Part shown: positions 18,379-27,096 of the stretch, in pieces
Numbering within the stretch: position 1 is the stretch's first letter
How the letters are laid out: each line of letters opens with the position of its first letter
Origin: Bacillota bacterium
GTDB lineage: Bacteria > Bacillota > Bacilli > Paenibacillales > NBRC-103111
Assembly: GCA_023386955.1 (NCBI GenBank)
Contig: JAEWIS010000007.1
Span: forward strand, 22,551 to 86,550
DNA length: 64,000 bases
Direction of reading: 5' to 3'
Made by a program: the position numbers and the translations under genes
Notes under the pieces: model-generated
The model's input: the letters and a program-made list of their open reading frames with translations, nothing else
The model's database searches: none
Told to the model about the DNA's origin: nothing

Positions 18379-18427
18379 GATACGTTACGGATCAACATTT
18401 CCTTCATAATACGAAACATTTCGTATC
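18379..18427. promoter_or_regulatory. Two degenerate GATAC-type dyads
   Basis: GATACGTTACGGATC (18379-18393) and GAAACATTTCGTATC (18413-18427) have the 15-bp dyad spacing of the GATACA-N3-TGTATC sites found near the exopolysaccharide and peptide genes, with mismatches. They lie just upstream of the lactonase-family promoter. Membership of the same regulon is possible but weakly supported. Confidence 0.35.
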
Positions 18428-18440
18428 ATGTCAAATCTTT

Positions 18441-18469
18441 TTGTCCATTCTTGTCGGGGATTGTATAAT
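18441..18469 (+). promoter_or_regulatory. Sigma-A promoter of lactonase-family gene
   Basis: TTGTCC (18441-18446) and a perfect TATAAT (18464-18469) are separated by 17 bp and sit 33 bp before the TTG start. Confidence 0.7.
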
Positions 18470-18501
18470 GATTGCGAATTATAATATGCGGGGTGATAAA
18501 T

Positions 18502-19581
18502 TTGGAGAACAATGCAAATAAACGGATTTTTGCTTTTATCGGGTCCTATGCGGAAGCAGAGGAAGATGGTGTGTATGTAGCCCTGTTTCACCCGGTGCAT
18601 GGAGAAATGACCATCACCGACCGTATACAAGGGTTGAAGAATCCCACGTTCCTGGACGTTGATCCGGAAAAGCGCATCCTCTATGTGCTCTCCGAAGGCC
18701 AGACGGGAGGACGCAGCGGGGTGGCGGCCGCTTTTTCCATCGATCCGGAAAAAGGCCGGCTGACCGAGCTTAACCGGGAGCGTACAGTGGATTCCCCCAT
18801 CTGCCATATCCAATTGGACAAAAGCCTCAAGTGTCTTTTTACGGCCAGCTACCATGGCGGTTTGGTCGGGGTGAATCCGGTGCTGGAGGATGGGCGGATT
18901 GGCCCTTCCGCACAGGTAATCAAACATACCGGGTCCAGTATCCTGCCGGCCCAGACCCAGGCCCGGGCCCATTCGGTATTTGTAGATCCCGACAACCAAT
19001 TCGCGGTGGTGTGCGATTTGGGCATGGATAAGATCGTCAGCTACCGGATCGACCCGGAAGCGCCCTCGCTGACAGAGACGGCGTCGGTGGACCTGCCGCC
19101 GGGTACGGGGCCGCGGCATTTTGCCTTCCATCCGGAGCTGGCGGTGGGCTACTCCATCAATGAGCTGAACTCCACCATTACGGTGTTCCGTTATAACCGG
19201 ACAAGCGGCGCCCTGATACCGGTTCAGACCATCAGCACGCTGCCGGAGGGTTTCACTGGCGAAAGCGCCACGGCGGACATCCATATTTCCCGGGATGGGC
19301 GCTTCGTATACGGCTCCAACCGTGGCCATGACAGCATCGCCGTCTTTGCCGTAAGCCCGTCCGACGGGACACTGTCGCCGGTGGAGCATGTGCTCACCCA
19401 AGGCGGCCATCCCCGCAACTTCGCACTGTCGCTGGATGACCGGCTCTTGCTGGCCGCTAACCGGGACGGCAACAATATAGTGGTGTTTGAGCGCGATGCA
19501 GAAACCGGGCGTCTGTCAGCCAACGGCCGCAGCCTGGTGCTGTCCAAGCCGGTCTGCATCAAATTCGCCGACTTGTCGTAG
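18502..19581 (+). CDS. Lactonase-family seven-bladed beta-propeller (Pgl-like)
   Basis: The 359-residue protein belongs to the 6-phosphogluconolactonase/3-carboxymuconate cyclase propeller family. Typical text is FIGSYAEAEEDGVYV, AHSVFVDPDNQFAVVCDLGMDKI, GTGPRHFAFHP, SATADIHISRDGRFVYGSNRGHDSI and GGHPRNFALSLDDRLLLAANRDGNNI. The fold suggests cytosolic hydrolysis of a sugar lactone. The TTG start (MENNANKRIF) is preferred because GGGGTGA lies 6-10 bases before it. A good promoter lies 33 bp upstream. Confidence 0.9.
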   Translation: MENNANKRIFAFIGSYAEAEEDGVYVALFHPVHGEMTITDRIQGLKNPTFLDVDPEKRILYVLSEGQTGGRSGVAAAFSIDPEKGRLTELNRERTVDSPICHIQLDKSLKCLFTASYHGGLVGVNPVLEDGRIGPSAQVIKHTGSSILPAQTQARAHSVFVDPDNQFAVVCDLGMDKIVSYRIDPEAPSLTETASVDLPPGTGPRHFAFHPELAVGYSINELNSTITVFRYNRTSGALIPVQTISTLPEGFTGESATADIHISRDGRFVYGSNRGHDSIAVFAVSPSDGTLSPVEHVLTQGGHPRNFALSLDDRLLLAANRDGNNIVVFERDAETGRLSANGRSLVLSKPVCIKFADLS

Positions 19582-19677
19582 GCCCGTTAGGGGATATGTA
19601 GTGGCAGCGCAAGAAGCCGGGCTTGCCCAGATGCCGCTGTATCGCGGAAGACGGGCTTGCTGGCGGAGGCTCAAGCT

Positions 19678-19808
19678 GCGTGATGCTGTATGGTGGCTTG
19701 TTGCTGGAGATGTTAGTGGTGCGTGATGCTGTATGGTGGCTTCATTGCTGGAGATGTTTGTGGTGCGTGATGCTGTATGGTGGCTTCGTTGCTGGAGATG
19801 TTAGTGGT
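19678..19808. repeat. Three tandem 43-44 bp repeats
   Basis: Units start at 19678, 19721 and 19765. Each begins GCGTGATGCTGTATGGTGGC and ends GCTGGAGATGTT(A/T)GTGGT, with only a few differences. Open frames across the array have no ribosome binding site and read as low-complexity Trp/Cys/Gly text, so I treat it as a minisatellite rather than coding sequence. Confidence 0.85.
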
Positions 19809-19913
19809 GTGCTGCTATATAGCGATTTTATGAGCGGGAGCCGTGCTTCCGCTCTTTTGTATGGGCAGGTTTTGACAAACTATGGTCTTAGGCTGTACTC
19901 GCCTCCACTGCGC

Positions 19914-20100
19914 GCTAACGGAACTCAGAAGCGCTTAGAGGGGGAAATTAACGTATTTTCCAATTTAACGGAATTCAGCGACCGTTAGAAGCCTTTTTTG
20001 CATCCAATGGGAGCCAAAAAGCTCTGTAAGAGCCCCTGAGTTCCGTTAGGTTCCAAACACGCCGCATTTCACCGGCTAAGGGCCGCTGAGTTCCGTTAGA
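19914..20100. repeat. TAACGGAA-family intergenic repeats
   Basis: Direct copies (CTAACGGAACTCAGAAGCGC at 19915; a TTAACGGAATTCAGCGACCG variant at about 19964) are followed by inverted copies ending CTGAGTTCCGTTAG (about 20036-20049 and 20086-20099). The same family recurs near 42.1 kb and, diverged, at 26.9 and 63.5 kb. No coding sequence is supported between 19582 and 20195. Confidence 0.7.
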
Positions 20101-20136
20101 TTCCGGGCCTGGCCGTAGTGAAACTCAAACAACGTG

Positions 20137-20178
20137 AAACCCAAACAGCCCGGAATACCCCAACGGGTACCCCGGGCT
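20137..20178 (-). terminator. Terminator of the exopolysaccharide operon
   Basis: Reading leftward, a 14-bp stem (AGCCCGGGGTACCC with GGGTATTCCGGGCT, one mismatch, loop GTTG) is followed by GTTTGGGTTT. It sits just past the last gene of the leftward operon. Confidence 0.7.
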
Positions 20179-20195
20179 CACCTCATAAGTCTACC

Positions 20196-20489
20196 TTACC
20201 CTTCATACTCTGCTCTCTCATAACGTCTTACCGCTTGCCTGCCCTGCCGGATGACGCCGCCCAGGGTTCTTCCTGCGCTGCTCTCCCCCGGTTCCAAGGG
20301 AATTACCGTCAGGCCCAGCATGGTATGGTTCAGCTTGTATAGAAGATCATGGGCCTTCTTCTTCCCGTAGAGGGAAATGTAGGGTTTGCCCTGGTAGCAA
20401 ATCGCCCATTTCAACGGATACTTGCGGTCTTTCTCCGCGGTGGACAAGGAACGGTTGGACGGGTTGGTGTAAGGGCGTTTTATCTGCAT
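20196..20489 (-). CDS. Small basic hypothetical protein, last gene of EPS operon
   Basis: The 97-residue protein is rich in Lys, Arg and Tyr, with no signal or membrane segment (PLKWAICYQGKPYISLYGKKKAHDLL). Its ATG lies inside the last codons of manC (10-bp overlap in another frame), indicating translational coupling. I do not recognise a family. Its position suggests an accessory role in sugar-nucleotide or polysaccharide metabolism, but nothing in the sequence proves it. Confidence 0.7.
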   Translation of the reverse strand: MQIKRPYTNPSNRSLSTAEKDRKYPLKWAICYQGKPYISLYGKKKAHDLLYKLNHTMLGLTVIPLEPGESSAGRTLGGVIRQGRQAVRRYERAEYEG

Positions 20490-21847
20490 AGGCTCACGAT
20501 CTCTTCCCAGGACATGGTCAGACGCTCAATATCGTCCTCTACCAATTCGCTGCCGGTTTGCACCTCGATGATTTCCAGGTCTGTGAAGGCCCGGATGCTG
20601 TGTTTGGCGCCCACCGGAATCTTTACCACATCTCCCGCCTGCAGAGTCCCGATCCGGTCCTCCAGCACAAACTGGCCGCTTCCGGCGATGACCGTCCATA
20701 CCTCGCTGCGTTTGGCATGGGTCTGGTAGCTCAGGTTTTTGCCGGCGGAGATGCAGATGCGTTTGGTCAGCACCTCCTGACCCTCGGGGAATTTCTTGAA
20801 ATCCAGCACCCGGTATGAGCCCCACCGTCTCTCCTCGTACATGGGGCGCTGCTCCAGATGGCCGATGAGATCCTTTACCTTGGGACTGGCGTTTTTGTCC
20901 GCAACCAGAATGCCGTCCGGGCTGGCGGATACGATAATGTTCGATACCCCCAGCACCGCAATGGGAATGTCCAGCTCATTGATCATATGCACATTCTTGG
21001 AATCGCCGCAGATGGTGCCGTTGCCAATAAGCGGAGCCTGGATTTCCTCCGTCAACGTGTTCCAGGTGCCCAGGTCCTTCCACTCGCCTGCATAAGGAAG
21101 CACCACAATTTGCTCGGCCTTCTCCACCACCGCGTAGTCGAAGCTGATCTTGGGCAAACGGTGGTATTGGCGCAGCATTTCCTCGTAATGGATGGGAAGC
21201 CCCAGCTCCATCAGCAGGTTGATCATATAGTTCAGCTTAAAGGCGAATACGCCGCAGTTCCAAAGCGCCTTCTCCGCAATAAGCGCCTCCGCCTTTTCGC
21301 GGCTGGGCTTTTCGGCGAAACGGCTGACCATCATCACCTCTGAGGTATCGCCGCTGTCCGCCTCCGGCACCACATAGCCGTATTTTTCTGAAGGATAGGT
21401 AGGCTCTACCCCCATCAGCGCCAGGTCGGCGCCGGTGGCCGCCACTGCTCCCTCCAGCTCCTTGATTTTGTCAAAAAAGCTGTCCTCTACATAGGGGTCT
21501 ACCGGCAGGATGGCTACAACCTCATTCAGGGATACACCCTGAATGGAGTACAGGTAAACCGCCGCCAGGGCAATAGCCGGGAAGGTATCCCTGCGCTGGG
21601 GCTCCACAATGACGGACACCTCCGGGCCAATTTGGCTCTGGATCATATCCACCTGGCCTCTGCCCGTAGCAATGGAAGCGTGGCGGGCAAGTCCCGCACG
21701 GCCCATCTGCCGCCATACCCGCTGGACCATGGATTCCATGTCCCCCTGATCATTTTGCAGCACCTTCAGAAATTGTTTGGATCGTGCGTCATTGGATAAA
21801 GGCCACAGGCGTTTGCCTGAGCCGCCGGATAACAGGACCAGCTTCAT
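20480..21847 (-). CDS. manC: Mannose-1-phosphate guanylyltransferase / PMI-like bifunctional protein
   Basis: The 455-residue protein has the pyrophosphorylase signature LLSGGSGKRLWPLSND at its N-terminus and a central guanylyltransferase body (ILPVDPYVE, EKPSREKAEALI, NCGVFAF). The C-terminal cupin typical of type II phosphomannose isomerase fusions follows (RRWGSYRVLDF, ISAGKNLSYQTHAKRSEVWTVIAGSGQF). It makes GDP-mannose for the exopolysaccharide. GGGGGAA lies upstream of the ATG. It is near the end of the operon, overlapped by the small last gene. Confidence 0.95.
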   Translation of the reverse strand: MKLVLLSGGSGKRLWPLSNDARSKQFLKVLQNDQGDMESMVQRVWRQMGRAGLARHASIATGRGQVDMIQSQIGPEVSVIVEPQRRDTFPAIALAAVYLYSIQGVSLNEVVAILPVDPYVEDSFFDKIKELEGAVAATGADLALMGVEPTYPSEKYGYVVPEADSGDTSEVMMVSRFAEKPSREKAEALIAEKALWNCGVFAFKLNYMINLLMELGLPIHYEEMLRQYHRLPKISFDYAVVEKAEQIVVLPYAGEWKDLGTWNTLTEEIQAPLIGNGTICGDSKNVHMINELDIPIAVLGVSNIIVSASPDGILVADKNASPKVKDLIGHLEQRPMYEERRWGSYRVLDFKKFPEGQEVLTKRICISAGKNLSYQTHAKRSEVWTVIAGSGQFVLEDRIGTLQAGDVVKIPVGAKHSIRAFTDLEIIEVQTGSELVEDDIERLTMSWEEIVSLCR

Positions 21848-21919
21848 GGCGGTTTCCCCCTTTAAGGTAGTGGTTGTATGTGGAGCATCATTATGTGTGA
21901 ATGGGACAATAAGCTGCTG

Positions 21920-24247
21920 CTATGCGTTGGATTCCGCTGCACCGAATTTCACCGGCACCACCCGTTTGCCGGTGGCATCCTGGACCACCTGCTCCAGCTC
22001 CTGGATAAAGCGGGTTTCCTCGAAGGCCTCCGCATGCCGGCGGATCTCCGCAGGGTCAAACTGGTCCGCATCGAAGGAACGGAGGACGTCCGCCAGGGAT
22101 TCAATGGTTTGTTCGTCAAAAAATAAGCCGTTCAAGCCGGGCACCACCGTATCCAGCGCCCCGCCCTTGCGGAAGGCGATAACCGGCTTGCCGCAGGCAT
22201 TGGCCTCCAGCGGAGTTATGCCGAAGTCCTCGAAGCCCGGGAACAGCAGGGCCTGGCAGCGTTTCATGTAACGCTCCACCTCTTCGTCGGGAAGCCGTCC
22301 CAGGAAGGTGACGCTGGGGCCGGCAATAGCCTCCAGCCGGCTGCGGTCGGGACCGTCGCCGATAACCACCAGCTTTTGCCCTGTATAGGAGCAGGCCTCT
22401 ACGGCCAGATCGATGCGCTTGTAGGACACCAGACGGGAGACGATAAGGAAAAAATCCTCTGACTCCAGCTCCACCTGGAACCGGTTGACGTTCACCGGCG
22501 GAAAAATCACCAGCGCGTCCTTGCCGTAATGCTCCTCAATCCGCCCCTTAACCACCGTGGAGTTGGCAATAATCTGGGTGACCTTGCGGGAGGTGGCTTT
22601 GTCCCACAGCCGCAGGGGCATCACCAGCATCCGGGCGGCCGTCCGCACCAGAGAAGGCACCTTCACGGCTTCCATGTAGCTGTTGAAATCCCAGGCGAAC
22701 CGCATAGGCGTATGGCAGTAGCAGATATGCACCGCTCCTTCATCCACAGGGGCACCCTTACCGTAGGCGCTGCTGGAGCTGATGACCACGTCGTAGCCCT
22801 TCAGGTTCATAGAGGATACGGCAAAGGGGTACAGCCAGAAAAACAGTTTAAAGCGTTTGTTCACGCCGGGAATGCGCTGCATCCAGGTGGTGCGGATGTC
22901 CGCGTCCTGTAGCTCTGGAAGCAGCTTGTCCCGGTCCACGATGGTGGTGAAAATCGGAGCGTCGGGGTACATCCGGTGAAGCACACCCACCACCCGTTCG
23001 GCTCCGCCCATCTGGTTCAGATAGTCGTGAACAATGGCCACTTTTTGGCCTTTCCCGGCTGGGGCGGCAGGAGCGGGAAGGGCTCGCGCCTGGCGCTGAA
23101 TGGCCGGCAGGGCAGCGTAAACTTCCTCCACCCGGGCCGCTGTCCGCTGGATAGTGAAGAGGGCCTTGACCCGGTCGGCAGCATTGCGCCCCATCCGTAC
23201 CCGCTGTAGATCATCGGCCAAAAGACGGCCCGCCAGATGGACCAGCTGCTCCACATGACCGGTTTCGTACAAAAATCCGCTCTCCCCGTCCTCGATAATC
23301 TCCGGCACACCCCCGGCCCGGGTGCCCACAACCGGAACACCCTGGGACATGGCTTCTATGATGACCCGGCCGAAGGGTTCGTTGTCCGAGCACAGAAACA
23401 GCAGATCCGCTGCCGCACAAATCTCCATGACGTCTTTACGGAAGCCGGTAAACCGCACTCTGTGGGCGATGCCCAGCTCCTCCGCCCGATTGCGCAGGGC
23501 AATCTCATATTCGATGTTCTCTTGCCGGAACTTGGCCTCTCCGACAATCCACAAATATACATCGTGGCCGTTTTCCCAAAGCCGGGACGCCGCCTCAATG
23601 GCATCCTCCTGGCGCTTCCAGGGGGTGATTTGCCCGATAATGGCAGCCACCTTGGCCTTCTGCGGGGTGGACAGCTCCTCGCGGATGTTGTGGCGGTGAT
23701 GGCGTTTTTCGCGCTCATTCATTTCCTTCAGCTCCACCCCGTTGTGGATCAGGTGCAGCCTTCCGGCCAGCGCCTTCCGGGCGAAGCCTTGGGTGACCGG
23801 TTCCGAGATGCCGATGACCGAGCTGCCCGACATCCAGGCCAGCAGATTGACCGCCTTGCCCATCAGTCCGCCAGGGGGCATATCCCGCACATGCCAGATC
23901 ACCGGCAGGCCGTGATGCCAGGTGAACAACGAGGCCATCATCCCTGCCCGCAGGGAGTTGGCGTGAATCGCATGCACCTGTTTTTTGCGGACGGCACGGG
24001 AGAAGCGGAAGCCGGATTTCAGCATACCCAGCACACCCGCCGCCAGTTTCAGAGGGTTCTTGCTCATCCTGGCCCGGTAGCTCTCAACCGGCTCAACGGC
24101 GATATCAGCCTCCCGGGCCCGTTCCAGCAGTTCCCCCTCCGGGGCGAAAATCACCGGCGTGGTGTCCGTAAGATGACGCGCCGTGAGAAGAAGGCTGATT
24201 TCAGCGCCGCTGACATCGCTGGTGTGGTTATAGAACGCTACGTTCAT
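21920..24247 (-). CDS. Fused double GT4 glycosyltransferase (775 aa)
   Basis: The start MNVAFYNHTSDVSGAEIS follows GGGGG by 6 bases. Two complete GT-B, GT4-like modules lie in one chain. The first (about 1-380) has GQITPWKRQEDAIEAA and SDNEPFGRVIIEAMSQGVPV. An Ala/Pro-rich linker (RALPAPAAPAGKG) leads to the second (about 400-775), with IVHDYLNQMGGAERV, VSRLVSYKRIDLAVEA and EDFGITPLEANACGKPV. Each has the EX7E-type nucleotide-sugar site. It may add two consecutive sugars to the lipid-linked repeat unit. The start overlaps the end of the upstream transferase gene by 20 bp. Confidence 0.93.
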   Translation of the reverse strand: MNVAFYNHTSDVSGAEISLLLTARHLTDTTPVIFAPEGELLERAREADIAVEPVESYRARMSKNPLKLAAGVLGMLKSGFRFSRAVRKKQVHAIHANSLRAGMMASLFTWHHGLPVIWHVRDMPPGGLMGKAVNLLAWMSGSSVIGISEPVTQGFARKALAGRLHLIHNGVELKEMNEREKRHHRHNIREELSTPQKAKVAAIIGQITPWKRQEDAIEAASRLWENGHDVYLWIVGEAKFRQENIEYEIALRNRAEELGIAHRVRFTGFRKDVMEICAAADLLFLCSDNEPFGRVIIEAMSQGVPVVGTRAGGVPEIIEDGESGFLYETGHVEQLVHLAGRLLADDLQRVRMGRNAADRVKALFTIQRTAARVEEVYAALPAIQRQARALPAPAAPAGKGQKVAIVHDYLNQMGGAERVVGVLHRMYPDAPIFTTIVDRDKLLPELQDADIRTTWMQRIPGVNKRFKLFFWLYPFAVSSMNLKGYDVVISSSSAYGKGAPVDEGAVHICYCHTPMRFAWDFNSYMEAVKVPSLVRTAARMLVMPLRLWDKATSRKVTQIIANSTVVKGRIEEHYGKDALVIFPPVNVNRFQVELESEDFFLIVSRLVSYKRIDLAVEACSYTGQKLVVIGDGPDRSRLEAIAGPSVTFLGRLPDEEVERYMKRCQALLFPGFEDFGITPLEANACGKPVIAFRKGGALDTVVPGLNGLFFDEQTIESLADVLRSFDADQFDPAEIRRHAEAFEETRFIQELEQVVQDATGKRVVPVKFGAAESNA

Positions 24248-25427
24248 AAACAGCCCCCTTTTCCTTTTCCTGAACAGCCTGTTCAAAAATGCCGCTGATG
24301 GCGGCGGCCGCCTTTTCCCATGTATAGTTAGCCAGCACAAATTCCCGGCAGGCTCTTCGCCCCGGTACAAAGCTGGAGCCGTTCAAGGCCGAAATGATCC
24401 GGGCCGCAATGGAGGCCGGCTTGTGGTCGTCGAACAGGAGCTCAGGCGACAGGCGCTCCAGAATTTCCTTGGTCCCTCCATAAGGCGTGCCCAGGACGGG
24501 TGTCCCGCAGGCCAGCGATTCTACCGTAACCAGGCCAAAACCCTCCAGGGTCACCGTCGGTACAATGCTCAGATCCGCCGCCTGATACCAGCGGACCAGG
24601 TCTTCATTGGAGACACGGCCCAAAAGCTTCACCGCCCCGCCCAATCCCTGCTGGTCGATCAGATCCTGCAAATGGCCCCGAAGCGCTCCGTCCCCGGCAA
24701 TGTACAGCACCGTATCCGGCTCCGCATGGACCACGGCAGCCATCGCCCGGATCAGATTGTCGATGCCCATCCGGTTCACCAGCCGCCGGGCGGCGAACAG
24801 CACCTTGGCGCCGGGTTTAAGCCCCAGCGCTCTACGCAGCTCCTCCCGGTTGTCCGCCGGGCGGAACCGTTCGATATCCGGCGCCCCGGGCACAATATGG
24901 ACCGCTTCGCCGGGAACTCCGTAATCCCGGGTGAGAATGTCCCGGAAGTATTGGCTCAGTACAATAAAGTGATCCGAACGCCGGTAGGACAGGAGCTCCA
25001 CATTCTTTTTCAGCTGGTAACGCACCTTTTGACCCCAATCCAGACCCGCATCCTCTACCAGGGATTCCTGCGCCCATGGCCCGTGGAAGTGGGTCACAAT
25101 GGGAATATGCGCCGGCACCATGTCCCGCGTCACCATCGAGCTGTACAGAGCGAAATGTGGGTTAAACACATCGGGCTGATGCCGCAGCAGCTCCGCCTTG
25201 GCTCTGGCACGGAAGGCCCTGGTCCGGGCCAGGGTGGACAACCGTTCCGGCTTATCCAGAACGTCCCGGATATAGGCGGGGGCGGCGATGTCCTCGCCGT
25301 GGGCGGTTACCAGCCCTCTTACTGTATGGCCGGTAGCGGCCATGGCTTCCAGATAGTCGGCAAAATACCGGTTTAACCCGCCAGGGGTGTGATTGATCCA
25401 GCCCATTCCCGTTGCCAGTATGTCCAT
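24228..25427 (-). CDS. GT4-family glycosyltransferase
   Basis: The 399-residue protein starts MDILATGMGWINHTPGGLNRY, with GGAG 10 bases upstream; the frame continues upstream without a better start. It has GT4 motifs: GGLNRYFADYLEAM at the N-terminus, LFAARRLVNRMGIDNLIRAM, and EGFGLVTVESLACGTPVLGT with the EX7E Glu pair. It is cytosolic and peripheral, and transfers a sugar from a nucleotide donor to the growing repeat unit. It overlaps the next gene by 20 bp. Confidence 0.93.
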   Translation of the reverse strand: MDILATGMGWINHTPGGLNRYFADYLEAMAATGHTVRGLVTAHGEDIAAPAYIRDVLDKPERLSTLARTRAFRARAKAELLRHQPDVFNPHFALYSSMVTRDMVPAHIPIVTHFHGPWAQESLVEDAGLDWGQKVRYQLKKNVELLSYRRSDHFIVLSQYFRDILTRDYGVPGEAVHIVPGAPDIERFRPADNREELRRALGLKPGAKVLFAARRLVNRMGIDNLIRAMAAVVHAEPDTVLYIAGDGALRGHLQDLIDQQGLGGAVKLLGRVSNEDLVRWYQAADLSIVPTVTLEGFGLVTVESLACGTPVLGTPYGGTKEILERLSPELLFDDHKPASIAARIISALNGSSFVPGRRACREFVLANYTWEKAAAAISGIFEQAVQEKEKGAVYERSVL

Positions 25428-25459
25428 GCTTTCACTGCTCCTCTGCAAAGTTTTCCTTC

Positions 25460-26110
25460 TTACTTCTGGCCTTCCGCGTACTGCAGGAACTCCTCCGGAT
25501 TGCCGAACAATCGGCGTGCCTCCTTCAACTGCACTTCCTCCCAGTCCCACCAGCGGGACCGTTGAAGCCGCTCGCAGATGTCCGGACCGAAGCGGCTTTT
25601 GACCGGCTTGGCAGGAATGCCGACGGCAATGGCATAAGCGGGAATATGTCCCGTAACGACTGCGCCCGCTCCGATAATGGCACCATCGCCAATAACGGCT
25701 CCCCTCAGTATCTGGGCACCCGCCCCGATCCACACATCATTGCCGATCACCGGCTCGGGCTTCGGCTGGCTCCAGCCTTCCTCCCTGTCGTCAACCGGCA
25801 GCGTAAAGCCGCCCGGCGAATACCAGAAGGGATGGGTGGATACCGCATCCACCGGATGTTCATCGCCGCCGATTCTCACTCCCGGGGCAATGGAGCAGAA
25901 TGCGCCGATTCTGCCGGAATCTATCTCCACGCCTTCGCGGATGTAGGTATACCGGCCGACGGATACGCCGGGATTGATCCGGGTATGGTGCATGACATAC
26001 ACCGTGTCGTGAATGCCGGTCTGCATCTTCTGCTTCTGTGTCTTCCAGTAGCTCATATACCCGTCCAGCCGGAGCGCGGCCTGCATTTTCCAATTCACGA
26101 TACTGCTCAT
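25460..26110 (-). CDS. Hexapeptide-repeat acyltransferase (CatB/Vat-like), copy 2
   Basis: The 216-residue left-handed beta-helix protein has repeated I-G-x-x-x-x hexads ([50 protein letters not shown]). The xenobiotic/CatB-type signature is HPFWYSP with His upstream ([12 protein letters not shown]). It probably O-acetylates an exopolysaccharide sugar. It is clearly paralogous to the gene 12 bp upstream, so the pair looks like a tandem duplication. The ATG has a weak GGGGTGG site. Confidence 0.9.
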   Translation of the reverse strand: MSSIVNWKMQAALRLDGYMSYWKTQKQKMQTGIHDTVYVMHHTRINPGVSVGRYTYIREGVEIDSGRIGAFCSIAPGVRIGGDEHPVDAVSTHPFWYSPGGFTLPVDDREEGWSQPKPEPVIGNDVWIGAGAQILRGAVIGDGAIIGAGAVVTGHIPAYAIAVGIPAKPVKSRFGPDICERLQRSRWWDWEEVQLKEARRLFGNPEEFLQYAEGQK

Positions 26111-26122
26111 GGCACCACCCCG

Positions 26123-26794
26123 TTATGAACTCAGCCGCTTCTCCGCCTGTTGGGGAAGCGAACCGTATAATCTGACAAATTCCTCCACATTACCAAAGCT
26201 TGCAGAAGCCGCCTGCAGCTTCGCCTCATCCCATTCCCACCAGCGGATTTCCCGAAGGGCAAACCGCAGGTCATCATCCTCCACGGCATACTTCAGGAGC
26301 TTGCCGGGAATGCCGCCAAACACCGCATATGCCGGTACATGGCTGCCGACCACGCTGCCTGCCGCGATCACGGCTCCGTCTTCAATAATGGCTCCCCGCA
26401 GAATCGTGGCTCCGGCCCCGATCCATACATCGTTGCCGATTACCGGCGGGGCTTTGGTCTGCCCCCATCTCCATACCGGTGATTTCAGATCGTGATGGGC
26501 GGGGGAATACCAGAAGGGATGATGGGAAGCACCGCTGACCGGATGCTCATCCGCCCCGATGGTCACGTTCCAGCTGACGGAGCAAAAGGAGCCGATGGAC
26601 CCCGACTGGATCATCGTGTTATGCCCCACATAGCTGTACCGCCCGATGGACACGGAGGGGGCGATCCGGCTGCCCGTTTCCACACAAACCGTGGGATGGA
26701 TCAGCTCGTTCTCCGGCTGGACCGACCAATACTGGATAAAACGAAGCAGCTTGCCGAAGCGTCGGGCCAGCTTGATTTTGGTAGACCGATTCAT
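26123..26794 (-). CDS. Hexapeptide-repeat acyltransferase (CatB/Vat-like), copy 1
   Basis: The 223-residue protein starts MNRSTKIKLARRFG after AGGAGG. It has the same left-handed beta-helix text as its neighbour ([56 protein letters not shown]). It probably acetylates or otherwise acylates a second position in the polymer. Divergence between the two copies lies mainly in the loop after HPFWYSP, which in this family contacts the acceptor. Confidence 0.9.
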   Translation of the reverse strand: MNRSTKIKLARRFGKLLRFIQYWSVQPENELIHPTVCVETGSRIAPSVSIGRYSYVGHNTMIQSGSIGSFCSVSWNVTIGADEHPVSGASHHPFWYSPAHHDLKSPVWRWGQTKAPPVIGNDVWIGAGATILRGAIIEDGAVIAAGSVVGSHVPAYAVFGGIPGKLLKYAVEDDDLRFALREIRWWEWDEAKLQAASASFGNVEEFVRLYGSLPQQAEKRLSS

Positions 26795-26849
26795 GTCCAG
26801 CTTCCTCCTTTATCATCAAAAGTGCCGGCGTCCGGCTGTCTAACAGACG

Positions 26850-27030
26850 TCAGAGCCGCTATTCGGCTGAAATAAGAGCTCCACCAAAGGTAACGGAAGC
26901 CACAGCCCTTATTTCAGGAAAAATGGCGGCCTCGGAGCAGTTTTGCTGCAAATAGCGGCTCTGGCTTCCGTTAGTTTTCTGGAAACGCGTTAACCGGCCG
27001 GTTAACGTCCGCTGCTTCCGTTAGAATCCC
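26850..27030. repeat. TAACGGAAGC-type repeats inside the EPS operon
   Basis: The 302-bp gap 26795-27096 has no gene. It contains inverted copies of an AGCCGCTATT...TAACGGAAGC unit (about 26851-26900 and 26953-27026) with a GTTAACCGGCCGGTTAAC palindrome (26988-27005). It is related to the repeats at 19.9, 42.1 and 63.5 kb. It interrupts an otherwise tightly packed operon. Confidence 0.6.
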
Positions 27031-27096
27031 GGGAGTGGCAGAAGCGCCCTTCCCGGAACACGTCCGGGAAGCAGCTGCGGGTACTGCGCTCCCGCA

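Noticed and set aside
19623..19988. Trp/Cys-rich open frame through the tandem repeats
   Set aside because: It has no ribosome binding site and its composition is a by-product of the 44-bp repeat.
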